Shown here in pieces: positions 5,619 through 11,636 of a DNA stretch of 11,636 nt. The translations under genes and the position numbers were made by a program. Numbering within the stretch: position 1 is the stretch's first letter; the number at the start of each line of letters is the position of its first letter. The DNA is taken from positions 1-11,636 of the forward strand of contig JAITBX010000008.1 in the NCBI GenBank assembly GCA_031283405.1. Reading direction: 5' to 3'. A model generated the notes under the pieces. The model had not been told where the DNA came from, ran no database searches, and worked only from the letters and a program-made list of their open reading frames with translations. Source of the DNA: Burkholderiales bacterium. Lineage in GTDB: Bacteria; Pseudomonadota; Gammaproteobacteria; Burkholderiales; Casimicrobiaceae.

Positions 5619-6230
5619 TTACTTCTTGCCGCGGTGGTCATCGTCCCTTTTCTGAGGGCTGCTCTGTGGCTTGCCCGCCGGAGCGCCTTGCTGCTGACGA
5701 TTGTCCTGCGGCGGGCGGGCTTGCGGAGGATGGCCTTGCGGCGACGGTCCTTTGCGAGGCTCTGCTCTGCCCGGTCCCGGGTGGTTGTCGTGGCGTTGCG
5801 GTCCTCCGCGGCGGATGTCGGCTTGCCTTGGGCGGCGAATATCGTTCCGGCGATCGAAGTCCACGCGCCGCCGATCATAGTAGCTCCGATGGCTGCGGTA
5901 ATGCGGAACATAGGTATTCTGATACCAGCCGCGCTGAACGAAGTACACGGGGCGGTTGCAGGCGTTGTAATACCCGCAATACGATCCCCAACTGGCGTAT
6001 TGATCCGGCGGCACATAGAGATAAAGCGGCGCAACGCCCACGGCCACCGGTTGAATGGCGACCGGTTGCTGATAGACCAGCGCTGGCGGCGGCGCATCGC
6101 CGATGTCGATGGCGCCGTAGAATCCGGGCGCGCCGACCGAAATGGATACCGAAGTTTGCGCCGAACTCGCAGCGGCAACGGCAGCCAGAATTACGCCGGC
6201 GGCGAGATACGAAAATGTTTTGACTTTCAT
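5619..6230 (-). CDS. Secreted Tyr-rich protein with a basic Pro/Gln/Arg-rich tail
   Basis: The start at 6230 (MKVKTFSYLAAGV) is preferred over the longer frame opening at 6341. It gives a textbook signal peptide (hydrophobic core VILAAVAAA, cleavage after ASSA, residue 24) and an AGGAG Shine-Dalgarno (GAAAGGAGCAGTG-ATG). The 203-residue product has a short domain with aromatic repeats (VYQQPVAIQPVAVGVAPLYLYVPPDQYASWGSYCGYYNAC, HYRSHRSYY), like the YXWG-type periplasmic or envelope proteins common in proteobacteria. A disordered, strongly basic tail of about 80 residues follows (RR, PQ and PP repeats, ending DDDHRGKK). No enzyme motif is seen. The tail could bind nucleic acid, polyphosphate or cell-wall polymers; that is only inference. 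Confidence 0.7.
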   Translation of the reverse strand: MKVKTFSYLAAGVILAAVAAASSAQTSVSISVGAPGFYGAIDIGDAPPPALVYQQPVAIQPVAVGVAPLYLYVPPDQYASWGSYCGYYNACNRPVYFVQRGWYQNTYVPHYRSHRSYYDRRRVDFDRRNDIRRPRQADIRRGGPQRHDNHPGPGRAEPRKGPSPQGHPPQARPPQDNRQQQGAPAGKPQSSPQKRDDDHRGKK

Positions 6231-6561
6231 CACTGCTCCTTTCAAACAAGACTTTCTGGTTTTGGAAATCGCTCCAGCCAGATAACCTCCCTGATGAGCG
6301 GTTTGGCTCATTCTGGTTTCAGCGGATATCTGTCTGCACACACTTTCTTTCCCTCACTCACTCCTTCGATCCGCCCTGTTCCTGCGCGGAAAAAACCAGA
6401 GGGAGAAGCGATTACTTTGCATCATACATCGGCCTTTCTTGAACAAGCAAATTGTCTCTGTATCGTATTCTTTTTTCCTTTACGAGCGCTTTACTTTCAC
6501 TCGGTACGCGGCATGCCGTCGTCAGAACCGCTTATTTGGTTCTATTCCCGGTGGTTGTTGC

Positions 6562-6613
6562 GGGCGGCAGAATGCCGCCCCTGCGGGTTACGGGCGATCG
6601 GGGACGATCGCCC
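6562..6613. repeat. Two tandem GC-rich hairpin repeats upstream of purC
   Basis: Unit 1 is GGGCGGCA (6562-6569) GAA TGCCGCCC (6573-6580). Unit 2 is GGGCGATCG (6592-6600) GGGA CGATCGCCC (6605-6613). Both are preceded by C and followed by CTGC, so they look like two diverged copies of one short palindromic repeat, of the REP/MITE type found scattered between genes in GC-rich bacteria. They occupy part of the 456-bp gap 6231-6686. The rest of that gap shows only the leader of the secreted-protein gene and the purC promoter. Confidence 0.65.
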
Positions 6614-6627
6614 CTGCATCCTGATAC

Positions 6628-6656
6628 CTGATTCTTGTTCCCTGATCTGCTATGAT
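6628..6656 (+). promoter_or_regulatory. purC promoter, extended -10 type
   Basis: TATGAT at 6651-6656 is preceded by TGC (6648-6650), giving the extended -10 form TGnTATGAT. A poor -35 (CTGATT, 6628-6633) lies 17 nt upstream. Transcription would start about 24 nt before the purC ATG. I see no obvious PurR-like operator. Confidence 0.5.
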
Positions 6657-6686
6657 TTCATTTCCGATTCACAAGAGACAGACATC

Positions 6687-7409
6687 ATGATGAAAGGCAA
6701 AGAACTCTATCGCGGCAAGGCCAAAACCGTTTACGCGACCGACGATCCCAACTGGGTCATCATGCATTACCGCGATGACGTTTCCGCTTTCGACGGCGCC
6801 AAGCTCGCGCAGCTCGAAAAGAAGGGCGAGACCAACAACAAAATCAACGCTTTCATCATGGGCCGGCTCGAAGAGGCCGGCATCAAGACGCACTTCGGCA
6901 AGTTGCTGAACGAGCGTGAATCGCTGGTGCGGGCGATGAAGATGCTGCCGGTCGAGTGCGTCGTGCGCAACATTTGCGCCGGTTCGATGAGCAAGCGCCT
7001 CGGCATTGAAGAGGGCACCCGTCTGCCGTCGCCGGTTTTCGAATATTTTTACAAGAGCGACGCTTTGCACGATCCGATGGTCAACGACGATCACATCCGT
7101 GTGCTGGGCTGGGCCAGCGAGGACGACATTCAGCGGATGCGCATTCTGACCCGTCGCGTCAACAAAATTCTGCAACCGCTGTTTGCCAACACCGGCATCG
7201 ACCTCGTCGATTACAAGATCGAATTCGGCCGCGCGGTCGATGAACCCGAGGGGCCGCTGCTCCTGGGCGATGAATTCACTCCCGACGGCTGCCGGTTGTG
7301 GGACACGCAAACCGGCGAGAAAATGGACAAGGATCGTTTCCGCCGCGACCTCGGCAACGTCATTGAATATTACCGCGAAGTTGCAAAGCGACTCGGCGTG
7401 CCGCTTTGA
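6687..7409 (+). CDS. purC: Phosphoribosylaminoimidazole-succinocarboxamide synthase (SAICAR synthetase)
   Basis: PurC joins aspartate to CAIR using ATP to form SAICAR in de novo purine synthesis, in the cytosol. The 240-residue product is full length (E. coli is 237) and carries the family landmarks: the nucleotide-binding hairpin ELYRGKAKTVYAT at the start, RDDVSAFDGAK, NNKINAFIM, the substrate-binding VECVVRNICAGSMSKRLGIEEG, HDPMVNDDHI, LVDYKIEFGR, and LLGDEFTPDGCRLWD near residue 190. It ends KRLGVPL. The frame is open far upstream, but homology begins at the tandem ATG-ATG (6687 or 6690). AAGAGA about 9 nt upstream is the likely ribosome site. It stands alone here, with no neighbouring purine genes, and has its own promoter. 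Confidence 0.95.
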   Translation: MMKGKELYRGKAKTVYATDDPNWVIMHYRDDVSAFDGAKLAQLEKKGETNNKINAFIMGRLEEAGIKTHFGKLLNERESLVRAMKMLPVECVVRNICAGSMSKRLGIEEGTRLPSPVFEYFYKSDALHDPMVNDDHIRVLGWASEDDIQRMRILTRRVNKILQPLFANTGIDLVDYKIEFGRAVDEPEGPLLLGDEFTPDGCRLWDTQTGEKMDKDRFRRDLGNVIEYYREVAKRLGVPL

Positions 7410-7482
7410 GATCGTTCAACGTTTGACGAGCGGGAGCGTGAAATTGATCGGCGTCAAAATAAACGTCGATGCTGCCTGTGAT

Positions 7483-7504
7483 AAGCGCAGTGATTCGCGC
7501 TTTT
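7483..7504 (+). terminator. Weak terminator-like hairpin downstream of purC
   Basis: AAGCGC (7483-7488) and GCGCTT (7497-7502) form a 6-bp stem with an 8-nt loop, followed by TT, 73 nt after the purC stop. The stem is short and the T-run brief, so the call is tentative. Confidence 0.35.
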
Positions 7505-7535
7505 CACTCGTTAGCGGTCGAGCCGGAATGATATA

Positions 7536-7664
7536 ATGAAAACGCTGAAAGGAATCCGGCTTGATGCTTTGCCTGATAACCTGTTGGGGCAATTGCCCGA
7601 AGAAGCTGTAGGGGTGTTCTCGAAAAAGAACACCTTCGTCATATATGAACCGGATCAAGAATGA
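7536..7664 (+). CDS. Possible 42-residue small protein, unknown function
   Basis: An ATG-to-TGA frame encodes MKTLKGIRLDALPDNLLGQL then PEEAVGVFSKKNTFVIYEPDQE. It has a plausible protein-like composition: an amphipathic first half and a beta-like VGVFSKKNTFVIYE end. It has only a weak ribosome site (GGAA about 8 nt upstream), and TATAAT-like bases overlap the start. It is not recognised. An 8-bp-stem inverted repeat, GGTGTTCT (7613-7620) with AGAACACC (7627-7634), lies inside it. It could be a real microprotein, the broken end of a larger gene, or chance. Confidence 0.35.
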   Translation: MKTLKGIRLDALPDNLLGQLPEEAVGVFSKKNTFVIYEPDQE

Positions 7665-7918
7665 TGTCATTTAAGGAATCGTAGGCGAGGGGGTTGAGGG
7701 CGATGTCGGAGGGGAAAATGGCGCAAGCGCGGAGAATGTCGTCCATTCGGACGGGCGCCCGTCGCGGCGAATCTCCGGCTCGATCCGCCGCGCTTTCTTT
7801 TGCGGAACGCGCCGCCGAGGGCGAAAAAAAGCGGCAGGAAAAACAATGGAATGTTATCGGAGGAATGCTTCTTTCCTTCAAGGATGGTTTGCGGCGGCGT
7901 AAAGCCAAGCCAAAAAAT

Positions 7919-8195
7919 CCATTAACTGTTAAAGTAACAGGTTGCAGCATGGAGTCTCGGCTTTTTAACGGCGGCACTGTTGCCATCGACCGGTTGGAAA
8001 CGCGAAATCGACGCAAAATCGAACGCGAAGAAAATTGGTGGGCGAGAGTATCACCGAGTGGCAAAATATCGGCAAAGCGCCTGTTGGCGTGGCCGGATGG
8101 TCTGCGGCAATCCGGCGGTTGAATTCGGAGATTGTGTTGACGCTGTTCGGACCATCGAAAGAGTGAGATACAGATCAGGAACTGGAGATTTTTAA
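7919..8195 (+). pseudogene. Frameshifted remnant of an S24 (LexA/phage-repressor) peptidase
   Basis: The stretch LTVKVTGCSMESRLFNGGTV, then AIDRLETRN, follows the S24 signature VxVxGxSMEPxLxxGDxVxVDR, with the nucleophile Ser in SME. ISAKRLLAWPDGLR follows, equivalent to the VKRL block that supplies the catalytic Lys. After this the frame drifts (stop at 8122). The next S24 segment appears in another frame as CGNPAVEFGDCVDAVRTIER and ends RVRYRSGTGDF with a stop at 8193-8195, matching the family's SDNPAYP... and final GRV strand. The DNA-binding half is not seen in the 7665-7918 stretch, which codes only for a basic low-complexity frame. S24 proteins are self-cleaving repressors. This one is probably a prophage relic and is not functional. 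Confidence 0.5.
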
Positions 8196-8216
8196 TTTTA
8201 TAACCAAGGAATCATT

Positions 8217-8855
8217 ATGAAAAAAACTTTGTTTGCGCTCGCAAGCGTGACACTGTTCGCTTGGTCGCTGTTTGCCAGTGCCGCCGATTCAGGAAAGGTC
8301 GAATTCAAAGGCATTCCTTTTGGGGCTTCGCAAGAGACTCTTCTCAAGAAATTCTCGGACTTCAGGTGCAGCGAAGGGACGTGCAATCTTTACGTTGATA
8401 CCGAAGCCGAAAAGAAATGTCAGGAGAACCGGGGAGGGGACCCCAAGGACGTGATCAACATCAAGAAAACGCTGGACTGCCAGCGCGAATACCGGAGCCA
8501 GATGCGCTATGGTCCGGCGGCTGTGCAGGTTTATATCGCCAAGTTTGAAGGCGACAAGCTCGGCTATGTGTCGATTGTCATCCACTCCAACTGGTACCGC
8601 GATGTCCGCGACGCTTTGTCCGAAAAATACGGCGCGCAAGCCAGCGAAAAAATGGAAACTGTTCAAAACCGTTTCGGCGAAAGCTTTGAAAACCACATGA
8701 CGACGTGGAAGCTCGGCAACGACTATGTGCAAATTGAAGAGCGGGGCGCGGGGCTTGATTCGGCGGCCGTTCGTCTGGTTTCGGGATCGTTCGCAGGCAT
8801 CGATCAGGAAAAACTGAGAAGAGAAAGAGCCAGAGAAGCGGCGAGAGACCTCTGA
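8217..8855 (+). CDS. Periplasmic protein of unknown function with four cysteines
   Basis: The 212-residue product has a clear signal peptide (MKKTLFALASVTLFAWSLFASA, cut after residue 22 or 23) and an AAGGA ribosome site 7 nt upstream. The mature protein starts with VEFKGIPFGASQETLLKKF, a pattern seen in several periplasmic families of unknown role in which a short strand and Gly-x-Ser turn lead into a helix. It contains Cys51, Cys56, Cys68 and Cys88, which could form two disulfides in the periplasm. Its last 25 residues are a charged helix (QEKLRRERAREAARDL). I do not recognise the family. It has a rho-independent terminator about 75 nt after the stop, so it is a single-gene unit. Confidence 0.75.
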   Translation: MKKTLFALASVTLFAWSLFASAADSGKVEFKGIPFGASQETLLKKFSDFRCSEGTCNLYVDTEAEKKCQENRGGDPKDVINIKKTLDCQREYRSQMRYGPAAVQVYIAKFEGDKLGYVSIVIHSNWYRDVRDALSEKYGAQASEKMETVQNRFGESFENHMTTWKLGNDYVQIEERGAGLDSAAVRLVSGSFAGIDQEKLRRERAREAARDL

Positions 8856-8932
8856 TATCCGGATAAAAATCGGGAAAAAGAACCCGATAGAGGTCTGACA
8901 AGGAATTTTGTTGTATTCGTGCAACAGTAAAA

Positions 8933-8960
8933 CGCCGGCCTTGCGCCGGCGATATTTTTT
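8933..8960 (+). terminator. Rho-independent terminator of the periplasmic-protein gene
   Basis: CGCCGGC (8933-8939) and GCCGGCG (8945-8951) form a perfect 7-bp GC stem with a 5-nt loop, followed by ATATTTTTT. It lies 78 nt after the upstream stop and before the next gene's ribosome site. Confidence 0.85.
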
Positions 8961-8984
8961 GCGCACACAGGAGGCTTCAGTCCC

Positions 8985-10058
8985 ATGCCCGCCAACGCTC
9001 CCATTGCCGCCCATCCCGTCGCCCGCTGGCTGATTCTGATCACCCTCGCGGTCGGCGTGTACTTCTTTCACAGCTTTCTGGTGCCGGTGCTGGCGGCGCT
9101 CATCATCGCGTTCGCGTCGTGGCCGCTTTACGAAAAACTGGTCGAGCGCTGCCACGGAAAAACGTGGTTGTCTGCCGGCATCGTCACCTTTCTGGTATTC
9201 CTGCTGATCGTCGTGCCGCTGATCGTCGTTGTGTTCTACGCCGCCCGCGAAGTCCAGCAATGGCTCGCTTGGCTGACCTCCGTCAACCGCTATGGCGCCG
9301 AAGCGCCCGCCTGGCTGGCGCAACTGCCCGGCGTCGGATCGTATCTGGCGGAGTGGTGGAATGAAACAATGAACCACCCCCATGCCGTCAGCGACTTGGC
9401 GCAAGTGGTCGGTTTGGGGCAGCTTGCCAACATCTCCAAAGCCGTCATTACCTTCGGCGGCCAGTTGTTCTCGGTTCTGCTGGCGCTGCTGTTCACGCTC
9501 ATCACACTGTTCTTCGTTTACAAAGACGGCCACGCGCTCGCGCAACAACTCGACAAAGTCGGCGAGCGCATTCTGCCGAAACGCTGGCGCCGCGTGTCGC
9601 GCGTCGCGCCGACGATGGTCAGCGCCACTGTCGCCGGCATGACCCTCATCGCCATCGGCGAAGGCGTCGTGCTGGGAACGGCCTACTGGATTGCCGGCGC
9701 GCCGTCGCCGTTGACGCTGGGCGTCATCACCGGCTTCATGGCGCTGATTCCGGGCGGCGCGCCGATCGCCATGACTCTGGTGTCGCTCTATCTGGCCGGT
9801 AGCGGTCATCCGGTCGCCGGAGCGGGGCTGTTCGCGTGGGGCGCGTTTGAATTGTTCGTCGTTGACAAAACCATCCGCCCGAAACTCGTCGGCGGCCCCG
9901 CCAAACTGCCGTTTCTGCCAACTCTGTTCGGACTGGTCGGCGGCGTTCAAACGATGGGACTGGTCGGCTTGTTCGTCGGCCCCGTCATCATGGCGCTGCT
10001 GGTCGCCATCTGGCGCGAGTGGTTGACCGAAGAAGACGACGAAGCGCCAGCAGGTTAA
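8985..10058 (+). CDS. AI-2E family transporter (permease of the YdiK/TqsA type)
   Basis: The 357-residue product is an integral inner-membrane protein of the AI-2E_transport family. It has two hydrophobic helices at the N-terminus (LILITLAVGVYFFHSFLVPVLAALIIAF, with WPLYEKL after), one at about 60-86 (TFLVFLLIVVPLIVVVFY), a long periplasmic-type loop with PGVGSYLAEWW, a FSVLLALLFTLITLFFVYKDG segment, and the family-typical C-terminal cluster: PSPLTLGVITGFMALIPGGAPIAM, FVVDKTIRPKLVGG, LPTLFGLVGGVQTMGLVGLFVGPVIMALLVAIWREW. Members export small molecules or have unproven substrates; the autoinducer link rests on TqsA alone. A strong AGGAGG (8969-8974) precedes the ATG by 10 nt. A dense antisense frame on the other strand is a by-product of codon bias. 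Confidence 0.9.
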   Translation: MPANAPIAAHPVARWLILITLAVGVYFFHSFLVPVLAALIIAFASWPLYEKLVERCHGKTWLSAGIVTFLVFLLIVVPLIVVVFYAAREVQQWLAWLTSVNRYGAEAPAWLAQLPGVGSYLAEWWNETMNHPHAVSDLAQVVGLGQLANISKAVITFGGQLFSVLLALLFTLITLFFVYKDGHALAQQLDKVGERILPKRWRRVSRVAPTMVSATVAGMTLIAIGEGVVLGTAYWIAGAPSPLTLGVITGFMALIPGGAPIAMTLVSLYLAGSGHPVAGAGLFAWGAFELFVVDKTIRPKLVGGPAKLPFLPTLFGLVGGVQTMGLVGLFVGPVIMALLVAIWREWLTEEDDEAPAG

Positions 10059-10063
10059 AAGCA

Positions 10064-10117
10064 GAAAAGCGCAGGGCGGATAAGGCGAAAAGTCGCCATC
10101 CGCCGATTACGCTTTTC
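10064..10117. terminator. Nested bidirectional hairpin between two convergent genes (REP-like)
   Basis: Three stems nest: GAAAAGCG (10064-10071) with CGCTTTTC (10110-10117), GGCGGAT (10075-10081) with ATCCGCC (10098-10104), and GGCGA (10084-10088) with TCGCC (10093-10097). The small loop is AAAG. It fills the 48-bp gap between the two stop codons and its right end overlaps the last codons of the Na/Pi gene (stop 10107-10109). The TTTT runs at each end suit intrinsic termination on both strands. GGCGGATAA...ATCCGCCGATTACGC also resembles a dispersed palindromic repeat that I recall from gammaproteobacterial genomes. Confidence 0.75.
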
Positions 10118-11564
10118 CCGCCGCTTCGGGCGCAGGATACGCCGTTGCGCAAATGTGGGAGTGAATGCGCTTCAAATCGCGCAAAATGTCGAGGTGCAGC
10201 GAGCTGGTTTCGATGCTCTCGATCCGGCTTTCTTTCAACCGCGCCATGTGATTTTCCGACGCCGCAAATTCAAGTTCGCGGATTTTCGCTTTGCCGTCGA
10301 GAAGCAGCCGCGCCGACTTCACATCGCCGGAGAGGAAAACGGCCATCGCCAATTTCAGATGGTCGTGGACGAGGCTGTGAAATTCCTGCAACTCGGCAGC
10401 GCCCTCGGCGGAGAATTGCAGTTGTCGTCGAATTTTTTTGTTGGCAAGCTCCATCAGATTTTTATCGATGATGTCGCCGATGTGTTCCAGATTGATGGCC
10501 AGACCGAGAATTTCCATCGCCCGCCGGCCTTCGGCGTCGTCGAGACTGTCGCGGGTCACTCTGACCACATACAGTTTGATGGCCTCGTAGAGACGATCGA
10601 CGGCGTTTTCTTTTTGACAAACTTCGGCGACCAGCTTCCGATCGTTCGTCAGAATCGCGGTCATCGTTTGCTGCAACATCGAGTCGATCAAATCGCCCAT
10701 GCGCAACGCTTCCCGCGCCGCGCCCGCCAGCGCCACCGGCGGCGTTTCGATAGCGTTTTCATCCAGATAGAGAGGAACAGCGGGGTCGTCCGCCGTTTTC
10801 ACTTCCGGCAACAAGCGTTCGAGCCATTTAGCGAACCACGTCAACGGAAAAACGAACAGCAGTGCCATGATCACATTGAACAGCGTATGAAAATCGGCGG
10901 CGAGACGAACAGGGTTGGGTTCGATGGCTTCCAGCAATTTGACGATGGACGCCAACAGCGGCAAAAAGATGATGCAGCCGACGATGCGATTGATCAGATT
11001 GCCGACGGGCATGCGACGGTGCGCCGGATTGCCGCTTCTCAATCCTTCCGTCAGCGGGTTGATCGCATTGCCCAAGTTGGCGCCTAACACCAGAGCGAGC
11101 GCTGCCGCCGGCGTGACAAAGCCGGAGTAGGCAAGCGACATCGTCAACAAAAGCGTCGCCACGCTCGAATGCGCCGCCCACGTCAGCACAGCGCCGATGA
11201 GCATCGCCAACAACGGCTCGCCGGTGATGGCGGCAAAAAGTTCGCGAGCGAGCGGCGCGTGTTCGGCAGGAGCGAGACTGTTCAACAAACTGTGCAGAGA
11301 AAGCAACATCAAACCGAGGCCGATGGCAACGCGCCCCAGATCTTTGACGATGGTTCGCGCGCCGCGCTTGAAAGCGACCACGCCGATCACGAAAAGTACA
11401 GGCGCGACGGCGGAAGAATCGAAAGAAAGAAGTTGCACGATGAGCGTCGTGCCGATATTCGCGCCGAGCATGACCGCCAGCGCCGAAGCGAGCGCAATGA
11501 AACCGGAGGCGGTAAACGAATAAACGACCCCGCGCCAAGAGCGCGGGGTATTAGAAAGTGCCAT
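10107..11564 (-). CDS. Na/Pi cotransporter-PhoU domain protein, 5'-truncated
   Basis: The 485-residue ORF has two Na/Pi-cotransporter repeats and a PhoU-like C-terminal domain. Repeat signatures are GANIGTT (34-40) and the weaker second AHSS...GANLGN (131-134, 161-166). Helices follow to about 245. Residues about 283-470 form the PhoU-like helical domain (LRMGDLIDSMLQQTM..., YEAIKLYVVRVTRDSL..., LAINLEHIGDIIDKNLMEL). Family members of this type begin about 70-90 residues earlier, with helices and a QSSTAT motif of the first repeat. Here homology starts only at SFTASGFIALASALAV (residue 16 on). MALSNTPRSWRGVVY is encoded by the hairpin region at 11527-11549. The true start has been lost to an insertion or rearrangement, so the protein probably cannot transport phosphate. 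Convergent with the permease gene. Confidence 0.8.
   Translation of the reverse strand: MALSNTPRSWRGVVYSFTASGFIALASALAVMLGANIGTTLIVQLLSFDSSAVAPVLFVIGVVAFKRGARTIVKDLGRVAIGLGLMLLSLHSLLNSLAPAEHAPLARELFAAITGEPLLAMLIGAVLTWAAHSSVATLLLTMSLAYSGFVTPAAALALVLGANLGNAINPLTEGLRSGNPAHRRMPVGNLINRIVGCIIFLPLLASIVKLLEAIEPNPVRLAADFHTLFNVIMALLFVFPLTWFAKWLERLLPEVKTADDPAVPLYLDENAIETPPVALAGAAREALRMGDLIDSMLQQTMTAILTNDRKLVAEVCQKENAVDRLYEAIKLYVVRVTRDSLDDAEGRRAMEILGLAINLEHIGDIIDKNLMELANKKIRRQLQFSAEGAAELQEFHSLVHDHLKLAMAVFLSGDVKSARLLLDGKAKIRELEFAASENHMARLKESRIESIETSSLHLDILRDLKRIHSHICATAYPAPEAAGKA
11527..11549. repeat. Perfect 9-bp-stem hairpin at the break in the Na/Pi gene (possible IS200/IS605 end)
   Basis: ACCCCGCGC (11527-11535) and GCGCGGGGT (11541-11549) pair perfectly over a CAAGA loop. 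It lies between the stop of the upstream partial gene (11564) and the point where Na/Pi homology begins (about 11519). Subterminal hairpins of this form mark the ends of IS200/IS605 elements and are read by their transposase. A terminator of the upstream gene is the alternative, but no T-run follows. Confidence 0.6.
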
Positions 11565-11636
11565 TAGAAAAGTTTTAGCTGTCTCAAATCCTCTTGGGGT
11601 TGGCCCTGGTTTCGAACATACCTCTCAACTACCGAC
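11564..11636 (-). CDS. C-terminal fragment of a gene entering from the right, possibly an IS200/IS605 transposase
   Basis: The minus-strand frame from 11635 to the stop at 11566-11564 gives 23 residues, starting VVERYVRNQGQP and ending EDLRQLKLF. The composition and helical character fit a real C-terminus. The ERYVRNQ...RQL.LF ending resembles those of some Y1 (TnpA) transposases, which I recall only loosely. The stop TAA overlaps the ATG of the truncated Na/Pi ORF (TAATG), which is presumably chance. The position next to a perfect hairpin strengthens the mobile-element reading. Only the fragment is visible, so the call is weak. Confidence 0.4.
   Translation of the reverse strand, partial: SVVERYVRNQGQPQEDLRQLKLF

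Noticed and set aside
5523..6686. Open frame running into purC without a stop, which would add almost 390 residues
   Set aside because: PurC homology begins at 6687, the upstream part is antisense to the secreted-protein gene, and a promoter and ribosome site lie just before the short start.
7416..7535. Minus-strand frame ending TFILTPINFTLPLVKR, looking like a protein C-terminus
   Set aside because: The upstream half is antisense to the 42-codon ORF, there is no start signal, and I recognise no family.
7639..8064. 141-codon minus-strand frame ending in DSLNDIILDPVHI
   Set aside because: It is antisense to the S24 remnant, which has a recognisable motif, and shows no family pattern or ribosome site.
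8289..9950. A 553-codon open frame on the minus strand
   Set aside because: It is antisense to two genes with clear signal peptide and membrane features. Its product is Arg/Gln/Asp-rich low complexity with no domain, typical of the antisense frame of GC-rich genes.
10155..11087. 310-codon plus-strand frame
   Set aside because: It is the antisense shadow of the Na/Pi-PhoU gene, His/Gln/Arg-rich and without any domain.
11590..11636. tRNA-like TTCGAA motif near the right end
   Set aside because: No cloverleaf can be built around it, and the minus strand reads as a protein C-terminus.
1..11636. CRISPR array, rRNA or tRNA genes
   Set aside because: No regularly spaced direct repeats and no rRNA or tRNA signature were seen on either strand.

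Overview
The window looks like the chromosome of a proteobacterium, most likely a gammaproteobacterium with moderately high GC. The evidence is a short (240-aa) PurC of the enterobacterial type, a PrlF-YhaV toxin-antitoxin pair, and GC-rich interspersed hairpins of the kind common in that class. I cannot name the genus. One idea is a Competibacter-like environmental lineage, but the sequence does not prove it.

Left part (1-3960) is accessory DNA. It starts with the 5' end of an IS3-family transposase (minus strand). The element seems to have inserted into the 3' end of a small secreted-protein gene (93-467, minus). Next come a large tyrosine recombinase with a complete catalytic set (704-2512, minus) and, divergently, a prlF-yhaV toxin-antitoxin operon (2738-3567, plus). 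The 225-bp gap between them is dense in inverted repeats: a 32-bp near-perfect palindrome at the recombinase start, a second dyad in the middle, and a third that overlaps the -35 box of a good sigma70-type promoter for prlF. After yhaV there is a decayed 3' fragment that resembles an SOS-response-associated peptidase (SRAP/YedK).

Middle part (3961-8855) is more conventional: a lemA-DUF3137 membrane operon (minus), a secreted Tyr/Pro/Arg/Gln-rich protein (minus), purC (plus, with an extended -10 promoter), a 42-codon small ORF, a frameshifted remnant of an S24/LexA-type repressor peptidase, and a periplasmic four-cysteine protein (plus) followed by a rho-independent terminator. LemA appears to have lost about 30 codons of its last conserved helix region. 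The expected C-terminal tail is still present out of frame, which points to an internal deletion.

Right part (8985-11636) holds an AI-2E-family permease (plus) and a Na/Pi cotransporter-PhoU protein (minus). They converge on an elaborate nested hairpin that probably terminates both. The Na/Pi gene lacks its first membrane segments. Its apparent start lies next to a 9-bp-stem hairpin and the 3' end of another gene that looks like an IS200/IS605-type transposase, so it is probably interrupted. The overall picture is a genome with repeated gene decay: five damaged genes or gene remnants in 11.6 kb, and mobile elements at both window edges. I see no complete novel defence or biosynthetic system. 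The most interesting items are the palindrome-rich recombinase/toxin-antitoxin intergenic region and the series of decayed genes.
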